This document shows positions 1 through 6,782 of a stretch of 9,856 nucleotides of DNA, piece by piece. Origin of the DNA: Acidobacteriaceae bacterium (GTDB lineage: Bacteria; Acidobacteriota; Terriglobia; Terriglobales; Acidobacteriaceae); the NCBI GenBank assembly GCA_003152795.1, contig PMBA01000275.1, positions 6,676 through 16,531 of the forward strand. Direction: 5' to 3'. Position 1 is the first letter of the stretch, and every line of letters starts with the position of its first letter. The notes beneath the pieces were generated by a model that did no database searches, was not told the origin of the DNA, and saw only the letters and a list, made by a program, of their open reading frames with translations. Position numbers and translations under genes: made by a program.

Positions 1-725
1 ACCTGGCTTGGGACCTGCTTCTGTTTCTCTGCCTTTTCCTGCGCCGTTTTCTTGGTGTTGTAGTCGCGCACGATGCGCGCTACATAGGCGCGCGTTTCCC
101 GGAAGGGCGGTACTCCCCGATACTGCTCCACGCGTTGCGGGCCGGCGTTGTAAGCGGCCAGCGCTTTGACCAGATCGAAGTTGTAGCGCTCCAGCAGTTC
201 CCTCAGATAGCGGCTTCCGCCGGTGACGTTCGCTTGCGCATCAAACGCATCCCTAACGCCCAGTTGGCTGGCGGTACCGGGCATCAACTGCATCAGTCCG
301 CGGGCGCCTTTGGGAGAAACGGCGCGCACGTTGAATCCGCTCTCGGCGTGAATGACGCTGTTTACCAGATCGGGGTCAAGATGATAGGCTGCGCTGGCCG
401 AGTTCACCACTTGATCTAAAGCCGGCCCCGGTTTCACCGGACCAGGTTTCGCAAACGCAGGCGTGGCGGGAAGGGCAACCGGGGTATCTGCGGGTGCGAA
501 CACGGAAAAATCTGGTTCGTAGCCGGTGATGTCCGCAGTGGCCACGTCGGTGAAACTGGAATCGTCAGCCTCGAGACAGAGGCGCGTCACGGCCCCCATC
601 ACCAGGTGATGTTGGTGGCGGATGGTGAAACCGTTGCTGAGGATGGCTAACTCGGCCGCATTCGCGGCGCGAGCGCTGAGAGCTGCCGCAACCACGCAGA
701 AAAGCGCGGCCGCCTTCGCCGCCAT
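1..725 (-). CDS. Secreted lytic transglycosylase (SLT fold), C-terminus beyond window
   Basis: Partial gene: 241 codons are visible and no stop is reached before the window edge. Residues 1-22 form a signal peptide (hydrophobic Ala/Leu/Val stretch ending in ANA), so the enzyme acts in the periplasm. Residues 24-60 are a small N-terminal segment of unclear role, and 78-101 is a Pro/Ala-rich linker. The SLT domain runs from about 103 to 222. It carries the catalytic-glutamate motif HAES (Glu127), GLMQLMPGTA at 142-151 and AYNAGP at 190-195, all hallmarks of the Slt70/MltC-like family that cleaves the MurNAc-GlcNAc bond of peptidoglycan to give 1,6-anhydro-MurNAc. The visible end (from about 224) is Lys/Gln-rich. 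The start is supported by AAGGA five bases upstream (731-735). The HAD gene lies upstream on the same strand, 141 bp away, with a palindrome between, so co-transcription is uncertain. Confidence 0.92.
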   Translation of the reverse strand, partial: MAAKAAALFCVVAAALSARAANAAELAILSNGFTIRHQHHLVMGAVTRLCLEADDSSFTDVATADITGYEPDFSVFAPADTPVALPATPAFAKPGPVKPGPALDQVVNSASAAYHLDPDLVNSVIHAESGFNVRAVSPKGARGLMQLMPGTASQLGVRDAFDAQANVTGGSRYLRELLERYNFDLVKALAAYNAGPQRVEQYRGVPPFRETRAYVARIVRDYNTKKTAQEKAEKQKQVPSQ

Positions 726-784
726 ACTTATCCTTGCCGCCCGGTTTCTGCCAGTTCGGTTCACCTTACTCGGCCCTCGATTGG

Positions 785-804
785 GACGGGCAAGCGCGCC
801 CGTC
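785..804. repeat. Palindrome with GACGGGC/GCCCGTC arms
   Basis: A perfect 7-bp inverted repeat (785-791 with 798-804) with a 6-base spacer, lying between the HAD gene and the transglycosylase gene. The same arms, preceded by GG, recur at 7264-7285 with a longer stem, so this looks like a degenerate copy of a dispersed REP-like element. No T-run follows on either strand, so it is not a classical intrinsic terminator. It could still protect or attenuate the minus-strand transcript. Confidence 0.5.
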
Positions 805-866
805 GCTCCAACGCTTCATCGGTCTTCGGTTCGTCGGTCTATCGTTGACCAGGTTTCTTGGCATTT

Positions 867-1808
867 TCACAAGCTGCTCACGATCGTCGATCCGTCAGTT
901 ACAGTGTCTTCGCGGCGGTCATCCACCCCCGGTTCGAGCGCTTTGCCATAGAGCACGTGCTCGATCGCGGCGGCTACTCCACTCTGGGCGTTCGACCGGG
1001 TTAGCTTCCAGCCTCGGTCCCGCAATTCTTCCGAGGCATTCCCCATGATAAAGGGGTGGCCGGCAAAGGCAAGCATCTCAATGTCATTGTAGTTGTCACC
1101 GATGGCCATGACCTGCTCGCGGGTAATGCGCCGGTAATTGGCCCAACGTTCCAGGGCGTGCCCCTTGGAACACCCCGCGTTGAGCACGTCGACAATGGAA
1201 AGATCGCGGCCCGGGTACTCCGTGCGCAGAACCGTGATGGGCAGGCCGCAGCTTCCCAGCACTTGCAGCACGCGTTGCATATCGGCTACCGGGCCGCAGA
1301 ACATCGCCTGCACCGGATCGCGCGTGAGCGCGTTCTCGATGGGAACCACGAACTGGATGTACTGCCTGTTCTTCTCCAGCCAGCGCTGGATGCTGGCCTC
1401 CAGTTCATCCAGGCGCTCGATGACGATGCTGCCCGAGCCGTTGCTCTCAAGCTCGTTGCTGTCAAAAGTCAAAACCGTCTGCCCGCGAAATTCCCGCATC
1501 ACCTCGACCAGCTGGCGGCAGGTCGGTTCGGGCAGCAGGTCGCGGTGGAAAGTCTCGCCTGCCAGCGACCGGGTGACGGCGCCATTGGAACTGATCAGCC
1601 ACAGATCGAATCCCAGTTGTTGGGCGATCGGCAGGGCAAACGTATGTCGCCGTCCGGTGACCAGGATGACCTCGACGCCTTGGACGTGGGCGTGGCGGAG
1701 TGTCGAGAGGTCGGTTTCGGAAATCTGGAATTCAGGGTTGAGCAGCGTGCCGTCGATGTCAATAGCGATGAGGCGAAGGGAATTGGCAGGCACATGTAAT
1801 TTTACCAT
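867..1808 (-). CDS. Cof-type HAD-superfamily phosphatase (HAD-IIB, YidA/Cof-like)
   Basis: A 313-residue haloacid-dehalogenase-type hydrolase. All four HAD motifs are present: motif I DIDGT at 17-21 (nucleophile Asp17, acid/base Asp19), motif II Thr51 in LVTGR, motif III Lys215 in GCSKGHALERW, and motif IV GDNYND at 237-242. The large insert between motifs II and III fits the C2B cap of the Cof/YidA group, cytosolic Mg-dependent phosphatases of sugar phosphates and of phosphorylated cofactors such as FMN or PLP. The substrate cannot be told from sequence. I chose the ATG at 1808 because it puts the nucleophile 17 residues in, as usual for the family, and has a purine run (AGGGGG) just upstream. 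An in-frame ATG at 1880 would add 24 basic, low-complexity residues. The last 25 or so residues are Asp/Arg/Ser-rich and probably disordered. Confidence 0.9.
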   Translation of the reverse strand: MVKLHVPANSLRLIAIDIDGTLLNPEFQISETDLSTLRHAHVQGVEVILVTGRRHTFALPIAQQLGFDLWLISSNGAVTRSLAGETFHRDLLPEPTCRQLVEVMREFRGQTVLTFDSNELESNGSGSIVIERLDELEASIQRWLEKNRQYIQFVVPIENALTRDPVQAMFCGPVADMQRVLQVLGSCGLPITVLRTEYPGRDLSIVDVLNAGCSKGHALERWANYRRITREQVMAIGDNYNDIEMLAFAGHPFIMGNASEELRDRGWKLTRSNAQSGVAAAIEHVLYGKALEPGVDDRREDTVTDGSTIVSSL

Positions 1809-1960
1809 TCGCCCCCTGATGGAGCGCCGGGAGGGCGGCGAACGGGTAATGGCTTCACTTTGCCCTCCGATTTTTCCCATGAGCCTCGTAGACCCCGTGG
1901 TATACGCCTTTTCCGCAGCCCGTCACCTGAGGAATACCGGCGAACCCCGATTCCGGACAG

Positions 1961-1976
1961 GCGACCCGCAGGTCGC
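1961..1976. repeat. Short GCGACC/GGTCGC hairpin in divergent spacer
   Basis: A perfect 6-bp inverted repeat with a 4-base loop, about 45 bases upstream of the small secreted-protein gene and inside the 213-bp spacer between divergent genes. It could be an operator half-site pair or another dispersed palindrome. Nothing in the sequence decides between these. Confidence 0.3.
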
Positions 1977-2010
1977 TCTACTGTTGTTTTATGCGACAAT
2001 AATTCCCCAC

Positions 2011-2015
2011 GGAGG
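2011..2015 (+). promoter_or_regulatory. Ribosome-binding site GGAGG fixing the start at 2022
   Basis: GGAGG lies six bases before the ATG at 2022. The reading frame is open back to 1860, but this site and the signal peptide that starts at 2022 show that the upstream part is not translated. Confidence 0.8.
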
Positions 2016-2021
2016 CTATCG

Positions 2022-2459
2022 ATGAAGTGGACATTCCTGCTGTTGGTTCTAACCGCGCTCCCAGTGTCTCTCCCCGCCCAGTCCGCGCCCGAAACTGGCA
2101 AGCCTTTTGTTGTCGAATACTTTTACAAAGCCAAGTGGGGACACGCGGATGAATTTCTCCAGCTCTTCAAGAAGAACCATTATCCGCTGCTGAAGAAGCA
2201 ACAGGAACTGGGCCGCATACTCAAGGTGTGGATGGACCAGCCGCGGTATCACGCAACCGAAGACGGCCGCTGGGACTATCGCGTCACCATCGTTTTCAAA
2301 AACTCCACGGTTGCCAATGAGCCCTTCGACGAAGACTCGCTCAAGAAGCAGCTTTGGCCCGACCAGTCCACCTATACAAAAGAAGAGCAGAGGCGTTTTG
2401 AAATCCTGGACGGACATTGGGACGTCCCAATTAAAAATGTGGATCTGGACGGCAAGTAA
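2022..2459 (+). CDS. Small secreted protein of unknown function
   Basis: A 145-residue protein that I do not recognise with confidence. Residues 1-20 are a clear Sec signal peptide (MKW, then a Leu/Val-rich core, then PAQ/S), so the mature protein is exported, probably to the periplasm. The mature part is compact, charged and rich in aromatics (YFYKAKWGHADEF near the start, then a Lys-rich helix-like stretch and a Trp/Tyr-containing strand WDYRVTIVF). This order (strand, helix with paired aromatics, strand) resembles a single dimeric alpha/beta-barrel (ABM/NIPSNAP-like) domain, but that is an inference from pattern only. There are no cysteines and no lipobox. The gene has a strong ribosome-binding site and stands divergent from the HAD gene. 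The next gene on the same strand starts 155 bp downstream. Confidence 0.85.
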   Translation: MKWTFLLLVLTALPVSLPAQSAPETGKPFVVEYFYKAKWGHADEFLQLFKKNHYPLLKKQQELGRILKVWMDQPRYHATEDGRWDYRVTIVFKNSTVANEPFDEDSLKKQLWPDQSTYTKEEQRRFEILDGHWDVPIKNVDLDGK

Positions 2460-2614
2460 CTGCCCTGGCCATACCGGAACGACGCCAGCGCGTCCCGCGA
2501 TGCGCCAGGTTTCGAAAGGATGTAAAAGGATGGTGAATCGACCGACGGAATCCTTTATCGCTGGCATCGGAATTTGGAGTTAGACACGGTCCCGGCAGGC
2601 CGCTAAGTTAGATC

Positions 2615-3340
2615 ATGGACAACTTAATCGGAGTGGAAGACTCACCTGTTGATTTGCTGCATGAGATTGGCGGCCGTCTGGCGACGGCGGGCGAATTTCA
2701 CGAAGTGCTGGATCGCGTGGTGGAGTTCGCCTCGGCCCTGGTGAAATGCGATTCTTGCCTGATCTACGTGCTCGAAGGCGAGCATATGGTGCTGCGGGCG
2801 TCCAGGAATGCGCATCCCGAGATTGTGGGCCGGCTGAAACTGCGCGTCGGACAGGGCATCACGGGATGGGTGGCGGAACATCACGAACCGGTGGCGATTA
2901 CGGACAAGGCGGCGCAGGATCCGCGATTTCAGTTCTTTCATGAGCTGCCCGAAGATAGTTACGAAGCGTTTCTCTCCGTGCCGCTGATGTGCAGGGGCCG
3001 GGTCGTGGGCGCAATCAATCTGCAACATCGCCTGCCTCACATCTACAAGCGGAAGGAGATCCGGTTGATTTCGGCGATCGGCTTCCTGGTCGGCGCCGAG
3101 ATTGAACTGGCGCGCATGGAGGAAGTCAACTCCAACCTGACGGACCAGTTGCTGACGCGAAAACTTGTGGAACGCGCCAAGGGAATTTTGCAGCGCGAAC
3201 TGGGACTAAGCGAAGAACAAGCCTACCTCGCGCTCCAGAAACAGAGCCGGCAGAAACGCAAGGCCATGAAAGAGATTGCCGAGGCCATCATTCTGAGCGA
3301 AGAAGTGCGCGAGAACACGCGCCAGCCCAGTGTGTCGTGA
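2615..3340 (+). CDS. GAF-ANTAR regulator (putative RNA-binding antiterminator)
   Basis: A 241-residue two-domain regulator. An N-terminal GAF sensor domain spans about 12-168, with the typical GITGWVAEH block at 81-89 and the strand pair FLSVPLMCRGRVVGAINL at 119-136. A short coiled segment (163-178) leads to a C-terminal ANTAR domain at about 179-228, with the RKLVERAKGIL core and the second helix AYLALQKQSRQKRKAMKEIAEAI. ANTAR domains bind paired hexaloop hairpins in the 5' leaders of target mRNAs and prevent termination. The GAF part would sense a small molecule or redox state, and Cys45, Cys48 and Cys126 are present. There is no DNA-binding domain and no adjacent histidine kinase, so input is probably direct through GAF. 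No strong ribosome-binding site precedes the ATG at 2615. The targets are not identifiable here. Confidence 0.93.
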   Translation: MDNLIGVEDSPVDLLHEIGGRLATAGEFHEVLDRVVEFASALVKCDSCLIYVLEGEHMVLRASRNAHPEIVGRLKLRVGQGITGWVAEHHEPVAITDKAAQDPRFQFFHELPEDSYEAFLSVPLMCRGRVVGAINLQHRLPHIYKRKEIRLISAIGFLVGAEIELARMEEVNSNLTDQLLTRKLVERAKGILQRELGLSEEQAYLALQKQSRQKRKAMKEIAEAIILSEEVRENTRQPSVS

Positions 3341-3564
3341 GTTCTTCGCTCCCGAGCAGGTTGCCGAAAAACTCTGATTCCCGCAGGTTGTTGGGAAGGG
3401 CACGACTTCTTCCAGCCACTGGGGGGATGCTGCGGTGGGAAAACACTCCGGTGGTGGCTCAGTTTGCTCTGACGAAGTCTCCGATTTCCTCCGTGAGCCC
3501 CCGTGGTTTGTGCCTTTCGCCCCTTAATCAGAGTTTCCCTGCCGGAAACCGAACGACCTTCCGG
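3341..3564. other. Gene-free stretch between convergent genes
   Basis: The gap between the GAF-ANTAR stop and the next, convergent gene is 335 bases. Apart from the terminator at its right end I see no gene. Two copies of CCGGAAAC (3542-3549 and 3561-3568) and a small GTTTCC/GGAAAC inverted repeat (3533-3549) are the only structure noticed. No T-tailed hairpin for the plus-strand gene was found. Confidence 0.5.
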
Positions 3565-3565
3565 A

Positions 3566-3608
3566 AACAAAAAACCGGGAGCAGACTCCAATGAGGGTCT
3601 GCTCCCGG
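3566..3608 (-). terminator. Strong rho-independent terminator for the minus-strand gene at 3676-4074
   Basis: A perfect 12-bp GC-rich stem (3575-3586 paired with 3597-3608) with a 10-base loop. Read on the minus strand it is followed directly by six T, G, then three T (complement of 3566-3574). It lies 67 bases past the stop of the small secreted-protein gene. On the plus strand the hairpin is preceded rather than followed by the A/T run, so it should work in one direction only. Confidence 0.9.
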
Positions 3609-3675
3609 GCGACAGCTGCGAATCGGGATGTGGCCCGACTGCAACTGAATGGCTGTTGCCCCTACGAATCGCGAT

Positions 3676-4074
3676 CTACTTCGACGCTCTTTCGGTTGGC
3701 GTGCTTTCAGGCGGGACGGCAAAGCGCAGGGACATGTCGAACTCCGGCAGTTCCATCGCGCTCACGAAACTCTGCCCGTCTCGGGACACCAGAACCAGCT
3801 TGTTGGCTGCATTGGGTTTTACCGATTCCACGTCGGTCGCCAGCAGCATCGCGTCCGTACCACCGTTGAGCCCGCGCAACACCAGGAACTCCGATGGTCC
3901 CATGCTTTTAACCGTGAAGATGTAGTCTCCGGGGCGAAGGACAATCTTTCGCAAGTGCACCTCGTGAGACAAAGTGAAGCTGCCCCGTGCATCCTCGGCA
4001 GCGGCTGGTGTGGGAATGGCGAAGATACTCAAGGCCAAAACCGCGGCATATGCGAATGTGCGAATCGATCTCAT
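3676..4074 (-). CDS. Small secreted protein of unknown function
   Basis: A 132-residue protein with a textbook signal peptide (Arg2, Arg5, hydrophobic core, cleavage after PAAA near residue 26). The mature part of about 105 residues is predicted from its alternating pattern to be mostly beta strand: a strand reading GSFTLSHEVHL, then LRPGDYIFTV, FLVLRGL, MLLATDV and KLVLVSRDG. I do not recognise a named family. Similar small beta-rich exported proteins are common in acidobacterial genomes, from memory. It has no cysteines and a Ser/Thr/Pro-rich tail. The start is fixed by AGGAG five bases upstream (4080-4084). It has its own terminator and is divergent from ino1, so it is a single-gene transcript. 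Confidence 0.85.
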   Translation of the reverse strand: MRSIRTFAYAAVLALSIFAIPTPAAAEDARGSFTLSHEVHLRKIVLRPGDYIFTVKSMGPSEFLVLRGLNGGTDAMLLATDVESVKPNAANKLVLVSRDGQSFVSAMELPEFDMSLRFAVPPESTPTERASK

Positions 4075-4468
4075 ACAGTCTCCTGTTCCTGGTCAAAAGC
4101 GCGCGACCATCCAGCAGGCTAGTGGCGCGGGCTTAGATTAAGTGGGAGAACAACGAGGTCAGCAGATTTGCAACGCAGCGTACAAGGCTGGACGCAAATA
4201 TCAGTTTCGACGGACCCGCCGCTCGGCGGGCTCGAACTGGTTTCACTATGAAGGAATCCGGCGGCGGCGTCCAACGAAAAAAATCGATCCGGCCAATCGG
4301 CGCCCAGCAGGTTCCCGGAAGTCGCGAACGCCACCCAATGCCTTGTAGACGCCATTAAATTGGATTTCCTGCGGATTCAGGCGCGCGCGTTTGCAAAAAG
4401 CTCATCACATACGAGAACATACTTGGTTTGCATACATCCCACGGTTCCAACAAGGAAGCACCCCAGAT
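4075..4468. other. 394-base divergent intergenic region
   Basis: Lies between the start of the small secreted-protein gene (minus) and ino1 (plus) and must hold both promoters, but I could not pick a convincing -35/-10 pair for either. It contains a short GC hairpin (CCCGCC/GGCGGG, 4215-4230) and an A-run (4277-4283). Short open frames on both strands here have no ribosome-binding site or protein-like composition. Confidence 0.5.
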
Positions 4469-5878
4469 ATGGCGAAGGCGAAAAAGTCCCCCACGGCAGC
4501 AGTGAAGACGAAGAAGTTGGCAAGCGTCGAAGTGAACTCCTCCAGCGAAGCGCACACTCGCGCCAGCCACTCCATCGAGCCTGCCAAGGGCAAGCTGGGA
4601 GTGATGATTCCCGGCATGGGCGCGGTGGCTACGACCTTTGTTGCCGGCGTCGAAGCGGTGCGCAAGGGAATCGCGCACCCCATCGGTTCGCTCACGCAGA
4701 TGGGAACCATCCGTCTGGGGAAGCGCACCGATGGCCGATCGCCGAAAATCAATGAATTCGTTCCCCTCGCCGGCCTTGACGATCTGGTTTTCACCGGCTG
4801 GGACATTTTCGAAGACAACATGTACGCTGCCGCCCGCAACGCTGGCGTCCTGGAGCGCGACCTCCTCGATAAAGTAAAAGCGCGGCTGAGCGCCATCACC
4901 CCGATGAAGGCTGTCTTCGATCACAACTACGTCAAGAAGATCGACGGGCCCAACGTGAAGAAAGGCAAGAACAAGATGGAACTGGCCGAGCAGCTTCGCC
5001 AGGACATCCGCGACTTTAAGAAGTCGAGCCGCGCCAGCCGCCTGATCACGATCTGGTGCGCTTCGACCGAGACTTTCATTAAAGCCACGCCAGCCCATCA
5101 GAGCGTCAAGTCGCTGGAAAAGGCGATGCTCCAGAACGACAAGAACATCGCGCCCTCGATGATCTACGCCTACGCCTCGCTCATGGAAGGCGTTCCCTTC
5201 GCCAACGGAGCTCCCAACCTGACGGTTGATATACCCGCGATGCTCGAACTCGCGCGCGAGCGCGAAGTGCCCATCTGCGGCAAGGATTACAAGACCGGAC
5301 AGACCCTCATCAAGACCGTGCTCGCTCCCGCCTTCAAGGCCCGCCTGCTCGGGCTGAGCGGATGGTATTCCACCAACATCCTCGGCAACCGCGACGGCGA
5401 AGTCCTTGACGATCCCGGATCTTTCAAGACCAAGGAAGAATCAAAACTCGGAGCCCTCGAGCACATCCTCCAGCCGGCTCTCTATCCCGAACTCTACGGC
5501 AATATCTTCCATAAAGTTCGCATCAACTATTACCCGCCTCGCGGCGACAACAAAGAAGGTTGGGACAACATCGATATCTTCGGATGGCTCGGCTATCCCA
5601 TGCAGATCAAGGTAGACTTCCTCTGCCGCGACTCGATCCTAGCCGCGCCCATCGTTCTCGATCTCGTCCTCTTCCTGGACCTGGCGCAGCGCACGCCCGA
5701 ACTGCGCCGCCTCGGCATCCAGGAATGGCTGAGCTTCTACTTCAAGTCGCCCATGACCGCGCCCGGCCTCTATCCCGAGCACGATCTCTTCATCCAGCTC
5801 ATGAAGCTGAAGAACACGCTGCGCTACCTGAAGGGCGAAGAGCTGATCACGCATCTGGGCCTGGAGTACTACGACTGA
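4469..5878 (+). CDS. ino1: Myo-inositol-1-phosphate synthase
   Basis: A 469-residue cytosolic enzyme converting glucose 6-phosphate to 1L-myo-inositol 1-phosphate in an NAD-dependent oxidation-aldol-reduction cycle. This is the first step of inositol synthesis for inositol lipids or compatible solutes. Residues 1-40 are a Lys/Ala/Ser-rich, probably disordered extension. The NAD-binding glycine motif GMGAVATT is at 49-56. The family signature block SMIYAYASLMEGVPFANGAPN lies in the middle, the lysine-rich active-site segment KDYKTGQT is at 272-279, and the block from IDIFGWLGYPMQIK (Lys381) to DSILAAP (Asp388) is near the end. The start at 4469 follows AAGGAA at 4452-4457, a rather long spacing. 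The frame is open back to 4391, but the extra residues have no support. No inositol monophosphatase or CDP-alcohol phosphotransferase is adjacent. The gene ends three bases before the convergent antitoxin gene. Confidence 0.95.
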   Translation: MAKAKKSPTAAVKTKKLASVEVNSSSEAHTRASHSIEPAKGKLGVMIPGMGAVATTFVAGVEAVRKGIAHPIGSLTQMGTIRLGKRTDGRSPKINEFVPLAGLDDLVFTGWDIFEDNMYAAARNAGVLERDLLDKVKARLSAITPMKAVFDHNYVKKIDGPNVKKGKNKMELAEQLRQDIRDFKKSSRASRLITIWCASTETFIKATPAHQSVKSLEKAMLQNDKNIAPSMIYAYASLMEGVPFANGAPNLTVDIPAMLELAREREVPICGKDYKTGQTLIKTVLAPAFKARLLGLSGWYSTNILGNRDGEVLDDPGSFKTKEESKLGALEHILQPALYPELYGNIFHKVRINYYPPRGDNKEGWDNIDIFGWLGYPMQIKVDFLCRDSILAAPIVLDLVLFLDLAQRTPELRRLGIQEWLSFYFKSPMTAPGLYPEHDLFIQLMKLKNTLRYLKGEELITHLGLEYYD

Positions 5879-5881
5879 GGA

Positions 5882-6076
5882 TTAAGAGCGGAGGGACGGC
5901 TGAAGCCGGTCCCTCCGCCGGATCGCATCATTGGGCAAATCTTCGGAGTGCATAGTGACCAGTTTGACGAACGGGACACCACGCTTTGTGATGAGCACGT
6001 GCTCTCGCGTTTTGCGGACGTGCTCGATCCACCGGTAGCAATGTGTCCTGAATTCGCTAACACTGATCTTCTTCAC
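5882..6076 (-). CDS. Phd/YefM-type antitoxin, orphan, with repeat-encoded tail
   Basis: A 64-residue protein. Its first 41 residues match the DNA-binding N-terminal domain of Phd/YefM antitoxins: ISVSEFRTH, then REHVLITKRGVPFVKLV, a typical fold in which the antitoxin binds its own promoter as a dimer. Starts with GTG, preceded by AGAGGGT (6081-6087). It follows the DUF4287/DUF5655 stop by only 9 bases, so the two are probably co-transcribed and translationally linked. Oddities: family members are usually longer (about 75-90 residues) with a C-terminal toxin-binding segment. Here the tail (about 53-63, Arg-rich) is encoded by the palindrome at 5888-5918, and no VapC/PIN, Doc or RelE-like toxin gene lies downstream. 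It may be a truncated remnant, or may keep only the DNA-binding role. Confidence 0.75.
   Translation of the reverse strand: MKKISVSEFRTHCYRWIEHVRKTREHVLITKRGVPFVKLVTMHSEDLPNDAIRRRDRLQPSLRS
5888..5918. repeat. REP-like palindrome with CGGCTGAAGCCG core
   Basis: Arms GCGGAGGGAC (5888-5897) and GTCCCTCCGC (5909-5918) pair perfectly over 10 bp. The centre contains CGGC-TGAA-GCCG, leaving one bulged base. The same 12-base core recurs at 9840-9851. It lies between the convergent ends of ino1 and the antitoxin gene, inside the antitoxin coding sequence, and could act as a bidirectional end-of-transcript hairpin, although no T-run follows it. The motif resembles palindromes dispersed in acidobacterial genomes (from memory). 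Confidence 0.7.
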
Positions 6077-6085
6077 AGTAACCCT

Positions 6086-6712
6086 CTAATCATCCATCTC
6101 CCACGCCTTCTTCAGCCACTTTCTTAACTCATCGTCAATATCCCCCTTCGCCTTCACCTCAATCCGCCGCGTAATCCGATCTTTCTTCTCATAGCCGCCC
6201 GTATCGATCAGCCGCTTCGGAGTCCTCATATTCCCGAGCGCCAGCCCGAGATCGATGCGCGTATTCGTCGCCGGCTTGATCTGCGCGAACACATGCTTGC
6301 GATACAGCGGCACCATCGTCTTGCACGGGCAGGCCTTCACATCCTTGCCGAGAGAGAATCCCAGCTTCAACAACTGCTCATAGAGCGGACGCAGCGCCGC
6401 CCGCGGCCCGGCATACTGCGCCTCCACCCATTCCGCCGCCGTCTTCAGATATGCCTCGGGCGTGTCTTCCTCAAAGCCTTTGCCCTCCAGTCGCTCCGCA
6501 ATCCACGCCGCGGAATTTGACCCCAGCTTGTGTTCTTTCTTCAGCCACTCACGGCGCTCTTTTTCCGTCGGCGGACCTGACTGCTTCGTGAGAGCGATCC
6601 ATTCTTCGAGAGACCGCCCGGTTTTCTCCGGCAGTTCCTTGATCCACTTCTGAACCATGGCCACGCCCGGATGCACTGTGTAGGGGCCACGCGTTTTGTT
6701 GCCGGAAGACAT
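6086..6712 (-). CDS. DUF4287 and DUF5655 domain protein, function unknown
   Basis: A 208-residue cytosolic protein. Residues about 13-77 fit DUF4287 (VQKWIKELPEKTGRSLEEWI, then WLKKEHKLGSNSAAWIAER), a small helical domain. Residues about 90-204 fit DUF5655 (LRPLYEQLL, then VKACPCKTMVPLYRKHVFAQIKPATNTRIDLGL, then ITRRIEVKAKGDIDDELRKWLKKAW), a domain also found fused to other proteins as a predicted nucleic-acid- or protein-binding module. No catalytic role is established. A Cys-Pro-Cys at 128-130 is visible. The start at 6712 is fixed by a perfect AAGGAGGT (6717-6724); in-frame ATGs at 6817 and 6748 lack such a site. It is divergent from the thioesterase gene and is followed at 9 bases by the Phd-type antitoxin, suggesting a two-gene operon. 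Confidence 0.85.
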   Translation of the reverse strand: MSSGNKTRGPYTVHPGVAMVQKWIKELPEKTGRSLEEWIALTKQSGPPTEKERREWLKKEHKLGSNSAAWIAERLEGKGFEEDTPEAYLKTAAEWVEAQYAGPRAALRPLYEQLLKLGFSLGKDVKACPCKTMVPLYRKHVFAQIKPATNTRIDLGLALGNMRTPKRLIDTGGYEKKDRITRRIEVKAKGDIDDELRKWLKKAWEMDD

Positions 6713-6716
6713 TGGA

Positions 6717-6724
6717 ACCTCCTT
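6717..6724 (-). promoter_or_regulatory. Consensus ribosome-binding site AAGGAGGT
   Basis: Read on the minus strand, AAGGAGGT lies four bases before the ATG at 6712. It is the strongest Shine-Dalgarno match in the window. It decides the start of the DUF4287/DUF5655 gene against the longer frame beginning at 6817. Confidence 0.85.
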
Positions 6725-6746
6725 GGCACTCGCTGATCCGCTCGAC

Positions 6747-6776
6747 ATGATAGCCGATGCCAGCTCGCGATAAAAT
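6747..6776 (+). promoter_or_regulatory. Possible leaderless-type promoter of the thioesterase gene
   Basis: TAAAAT at 6771-6776 (five of six to the -10 consensus) ends six bases before the ATG at 6783, which would place the transcription start at or beside the start codon. A weak -35 (ATGATA, 6747-6752) lies 18 bases upstream. No ribosome-binding site precedes the ATG, and an in-frame stop at 6771-6773 rules out an upstream start. A competing weak pair, TTGGCA at 6723 with CATGAT at 6746, is also possible. Confidence 0.35.
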
Positions 6777-6782
6777 CTTTCG

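Noticed and set aside
1056..1799. 247-codon open frame on the plus strand
   Set aside because: Lies entirely opposite the HAD phosphatase gene, whose four motifs are intact. No ribosome-binding site and no recognisable domain; a shadow caused by GC-rich codon use.
1809..1880. Longer start of the HAD phosphatase at 1880
   Set aside because: Adds 24 low-complexity residues ahead of a motif that normally begins within 10-20 residues of the N-terminus.
4119..4355. 78-codon open frame on the minus strand in the divergent spacer
   Set aside because: No ribosome-binding site, no recognisable pattern, and it would lie in the promoter region of the small secreted-protein gene.
4355..5098. 247-codon open frame on the minus strand
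   Set aside because: Antisense to ino1, His/Gly/Arg-rich with no domain pattern.
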